Origin: Flavobacteriales bacterium
GTDB lineage: Bacteria > Bacteroidota > Bacteroidia > Flavobacteriales > Weeksellaceae
Assembly: GCA_900770875.1 (NCBI GenBank)
Contig: CAAGLV010000141.1
Coordinates: 1 to 8,203 of the forward strand
Direction of reading: 5' to 3'
DNA length: 8,203 nucleotides
The position numbers were made by a program, and so were the translations under genes. The notes beneath the pieces are model-generated. The model had not been told where the DNA came from and searched no databases. It saw only the letters and a program-made list of their open reading frames with translations. This document shows positions 6,041 through 8,203 of the stretch, piece by piece. Within the stretch, counting starts at the first letter, position 1, and every line of letters begins with the position of its first letter.

Positions 6041-6074
6041 TAAAAAAACCTCGAGACGTGCACTTCTCGAGGTT
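6041..6074 (-). terminator. Intrinsic terminator after rpsJ
   Basis: A perfect 10-bp stem (6047-6056 with 6065-6074) closes an 8-nt loop. On the minus strand the stem core CCTCGAGA is followed directly by seven T residues (6048-6042, the first two of them in the stem). In the plus direction no comparable T-tract follows, so it acts on the minus strand. It begins 32 nt after the rpsJ stop and ends the fusA-rpsJ unit before the rplC promoter. The loop holds the palindrome GTGCAC. Confidence 0.9.
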
Positions 6075-6106
6075 CTTAATATTATAACTTAAAGTAAGTC
6101 TTTTAA

Positions 6107-6412
6107 CTACACTTTAATTTCAACTTCAACACCACTAGGTAATTCTAACTTCATTAAAGCATCTACTGTTTTAGATGAAGAAGAATAGATATCTAATAAT
6201 CTTTTGTGAGCTGATAATTGGAATTGCTCACGAGATTTTTTGTTTACGTGTGGAGATCTTAAAACTGTAAAGATTCTTTTGTGAGTTGGTAATGGAATTG
6301 GACCATTAACAACAGCTCCTGTAGCTTTAACAGTTTTTACGATTTTTTCAGCTGATTTATCAACTAAAGAATAATCGTAAGATTTTAATTTGATTCTGAT
6401 TTTTTGACTCAT
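6107..6412 (-). CDS. rpsJ: 30S ribosomal protein S10 (uS10, NusE)
   Basis: uS10 is a 30S head protein that also acts as NusE, the partner of NusB and NusG in antitermination and transcription-translation coupling. The product is 101 residues, the standard length. The N-terminus SQKIRIKLKSYDYSLVDKS (2-20) and the S10 signature ATGAVVNGPIPLPTHKRIFT (30-49) are clear. They are followed by the SPHVNKKSREQFQLSAHKR segment (53-71) and the terminal ELPSGVEVEIKV. It starts 12 nt after the fusA stop, with TTAAGAA abutting the ATG, and ends with TAG. It belongs to the fusA unit and is cut off from rplC by a terminator, unlike E. coli, where rpsJ heads the S10 operon. Confidence 0.98.
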   Translation of the reverse strand: MSQKIRIKLKSYDYSLVDKSAEKIVKTVKATGAVVNGPIPLPTHKRIFTVLRSPHVNKKSREQFQLSAHKRLLDIYSSSSKTVDALMKLELPSGVEVEIKV

Positions 6413-6424
6413 TTCTTAATTTAA

Positions 6425-8203
6425 TTAAGCGTTACCTTTTGCTTTAGCGATTACAGCTTCAGACACATTTGATGGTGCTGGAGCGTAGTGATCGAATTCC
6501 ATAGTCGATGTAGCACGACCAGAAGATAAAGTACGTAATGATGTTACGTATCCGAACATTTCTGCTAATGGAACTAATGCTTTAATAACTTTAGCGTTAT
6601 TTCTGTCATCCATTCCAGAAACTTGTCCACGTCTTCTGTTTAAGTCACCTACGATATCACCCATGTTTTCCTCTGGAGTTAAAACCTCTAACTTCATGAT
6701 AGGCTCTAAAATTTGAGCTCCAGCAGCTTTAGCAGCAGCTTTATAACCCATTTGAGCAGCTAACTCGAAAGATAATTGGTCAGAATCCACAGGGTGGAAA
6801 GATCCATCTTTTAAAGTAACTTTTAACGAATCCATTTCGAATCCAGCTAAAGGTCCGTTTTTCATTGCAGCTTTGAAACCTTTCTCGATTGAAGGGATAA
6901 ATTCCTTAGGAACGTTACCACCTTTAATCTCAGAAACGAATTCTAAACCAGTTTTACCTTCTTCAGCAGGTCCCATTTCGAATACAATATCCGCGAATTT
7001 ACCACGACCTCCAGATTGCTTTTTGTACACCTCACGGTGGTTAGCTGGTCTAGAGAATGATTCTTTGTACTCTACTTGAGGCTCACCTTGGTTAACTTCA
7101 ACTTTAAACTCACGTTTTAAACGGTCAACGATGATATCTAAGTGTAACTCTCCCATTCCTGAGATAACTGTTTGCCCTGAAGCTTCGTCAGTTTTTACTT
7201 GGAATGTAGGATCTTCTTCAGCTAATTTAGCTAAAGCCATACCTAATTTATCAACGTCTGCTTTAGTTTTAGGTTCTACAGCGATACCAATTACAGGATC
7301 TGGGAAGTCCATAGACTCTAATACGATAGGTGCTTTTTCATCACATAAAGTATCCCCTGTTTTGATATCTTTAAAACCTACTGCTGCTCCGATATCACCA
7401 GCTTCGATAAACTCGATTGGCTCTTGTTTTGCAGCGTGCATTTGGAAGATACGAGAAATACGCTCTTTGTTACCTGAACGAGCATTTAACACGTAAGATC
7501 CTGCATCTAAACGACCTGAATAAGCACGGAAGAATGCTAAACGACCTACATAAGGGTCAGTAGCAATTTTAAATGCTAATGCAGCAAATGGCTCATCAAC
7601 AGAAGGTCTTCTTGTGATAGGCTCATCTGTTTTAGGATCTGTACCTGGAATCGCTTCTTTATCTACTGGAGATGGTAAGTAACGACATACAGCATCTAAC
7701 ATGAACTGAACTCCTTTGTTTTTGAAAGAAGATCCACATGTCATTGGGATGATAGACATATCTAATGTTGCTGCACGTAAAGCTGCGTGTACTTCTTCTT
7801 CTGTAATAGAGTCTTCATCTTCCATGAATTTCTCTAATAAGTTTTCATCGTACGCTGCAATTTCCTCAATTAATTGAGCACGGTATTGTTTAACATCATC
7901 AACCATATCAGCTGGGATCTCAACAACATCGAAAGTAGCACCATTATTTTCGTCATGCCATACAATAGCACGGTTTTTAATTAAGTCAACAACTCCTCTA
8001 AAGTCTGCTTCTTCACCGATTGGTAAAACAATAGGAACAGCGTTTGATCCTAACATTTCACGTACCTGTGTACAAACTCTTAAAAAGTTAGCACCTTGAC
8101 GGTCCATTTTATTAACGAATCCCATACGTGCAACTTTGTAGTTGTCAGCTAAACGCCAGTTTGTTTCAGACTGAGGCTCAACTCCATCTACTGCAGAGAA
8201 TAA
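6425..8203 (-). CDS. fusA: Translation elongation factor G (EF-G), N-terminus beyond window
   Basis: EF-G is the GTPase that drives translocation and, with ribosome recycling factor, subunit splitting. 592 residues are present. The frame stays open to the window edge, so the first ATG inside the sequence (8125) is not the start: the 26 codons before it encode the conserved VDGVEPQSETNWRLADNYKV stretch. About 115-130 residues, with the P-loop and switch regions, are missing. In fragment numbering, the G4 motif NKMD is at 31-34, the G5 region GSSFKNKG at 157-164, domain II ends near the TGDTLCD motif, GMGELHLD of domain III is at 349-356, SGGRGKF of domain IV at 397-403, and the tip loop FHPVDSDQ has its conserved His at 470. 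Domain V holds PEENMGDIVGDLNRRRG and AEMFGYVTSLRTLSSGRA. The str-type position indicates the canonical EF-G rather than a paralogue. Confidence 0.97.
   Translation of the reverse strand, partial: LFSAVDGVEPQSETNWRLADNYKVARMGFVNKMDRQGANFLRVCTQVREMLGSNAVPIVLPIGEEADFRGVVDLIKNRAIVWHDENNGATFDVVEIPADMVDDVKQYRAQLIEEIAAYDENLLEKFMEDEDSITEEEVHAALRAATLDMSIIPMTCGSSFKNKGVQFMLDAVCRYLPSPVDKEAIPGTDPKTDEPITRRPSVDEPFAALAFKIATDPYVGRLAFFRAYSGRLDAGSYVLNARSGNKERISRIFQMHAAKQEPIEFIEAGDIGAAVGFKDIKTGDTLCDEKAPIVLESMDFPDPVIGIAVEPKTKADVDKLGMALAKLAEEDPTFQVKTDEASGQTVISGMGELHLDIIVDRLKREFKVEVNQGEPQVEYKESFSRPANHREVYKKQSGGRGKFADIVFEMGPAEEGKTGLEFVSEIKGGNVPKEFIPSIEKGFKAAMKNGPLAGFEMDSLKVTLKDGSFHPVDSDQLSFELAAQMGYKAAAKAAGAQILEPIMKLEVLTPEENMGDIVGDLNRRRGQVSGMDDRNNAKVIKALVPLAEMFGYVTSLRTLSSGRATSTMEFDHYAPAPSNVSEAVIAKAKGNA

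Noticed and set aside
6075..6106. Imperfect A/T palindrome between the rpsJ stop and the terminator
   Set aside because: Nearly pure A/T with weak pairing; the adjacent GC-rich hairpin explains termination without it.
6873..7496. Two plus-strand open frames (6873-7079 and 7131-7496) opposite fusA
   Set aside because: Both are antisense to highly conserved EF-G domains, and no promoter motif or family resemblance is visible.
8123..8125. ATG at 8125 as the start of fusA
   Set aside because: The frame continues upstream to the window edge and encodes conserved EF-G residues (VDGVEPQSET), so this Met lies inside the GTPase domain.
1..8203. A novel defence, mobile or biosynthetic system
   Set aside because: All coding space is taken by canonical fusA and S10-spc r-protein genes; there is no unassigned gene, array, integrase, transposon end or shift in composition.

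Overview
The window is a minus-strand block of housekeeping translation genes from a low-GC member of the Bacteroidota, most likely class Flavobacteriia. Three things support this: the gene order fusA-rpsJ-rplC without tuf between fusA and rpsJ, a promoter of the Bacteroidota type (TTTG, 19 nt, TAnnTTTG) before rplC, and the near absence of Shine-Dalgarno sequences in front of strongly expressed genes. The protein sequences also look flavobacterial. I do not assign a genus.

Read in the direction of transcription (high to low coordinates), the window holds two units. Unit 1 is the end of a str-type operon: the 3' part of fusA (EF-G, truncated by the window edge at 8203) and then rpsJ (uS10) 12 nt later. 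It closes with a strong intrinsic terminator at 6041-6074. Unit 2 begins at a promoter at 5953-5983, has an approximately 80-nt leader, and runs rplC, rplD, rplW, rplB, rpsS, rplV, rpsC, rplP, rpmC, rpsQ, rplN, rplX, rplE. The last gene is cut by the window edge at position 1. Gaps inside unit 2 are 2-36 nt, with one 1-nt stop/start overlap (rplC/rplD). The products are EF-G, which drives translocation, and core 30S and 50S proteins.

The only substantial non-coding stretch is 5868-6106 (239 nt). It holds the terminator, an AT-rich inverted repeat, the promoter, and a leader that can form two mutually exclusive hairpins, a candidate site for autogenous control. Everything else is densely coding on the minus strand. 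The plus-strand open frames are antisense shadows. I found no mobile element, CRISPR array, tRNA, rRNA or novel protein system. The points worth following up are regulatory (split of rpsJ from the S10 operon, leader structure, possible internal promoter in rplD, initiation without Shine-Dalgarno) and a few residue differences in L3 and L2 near the peptidyl transferase centre.
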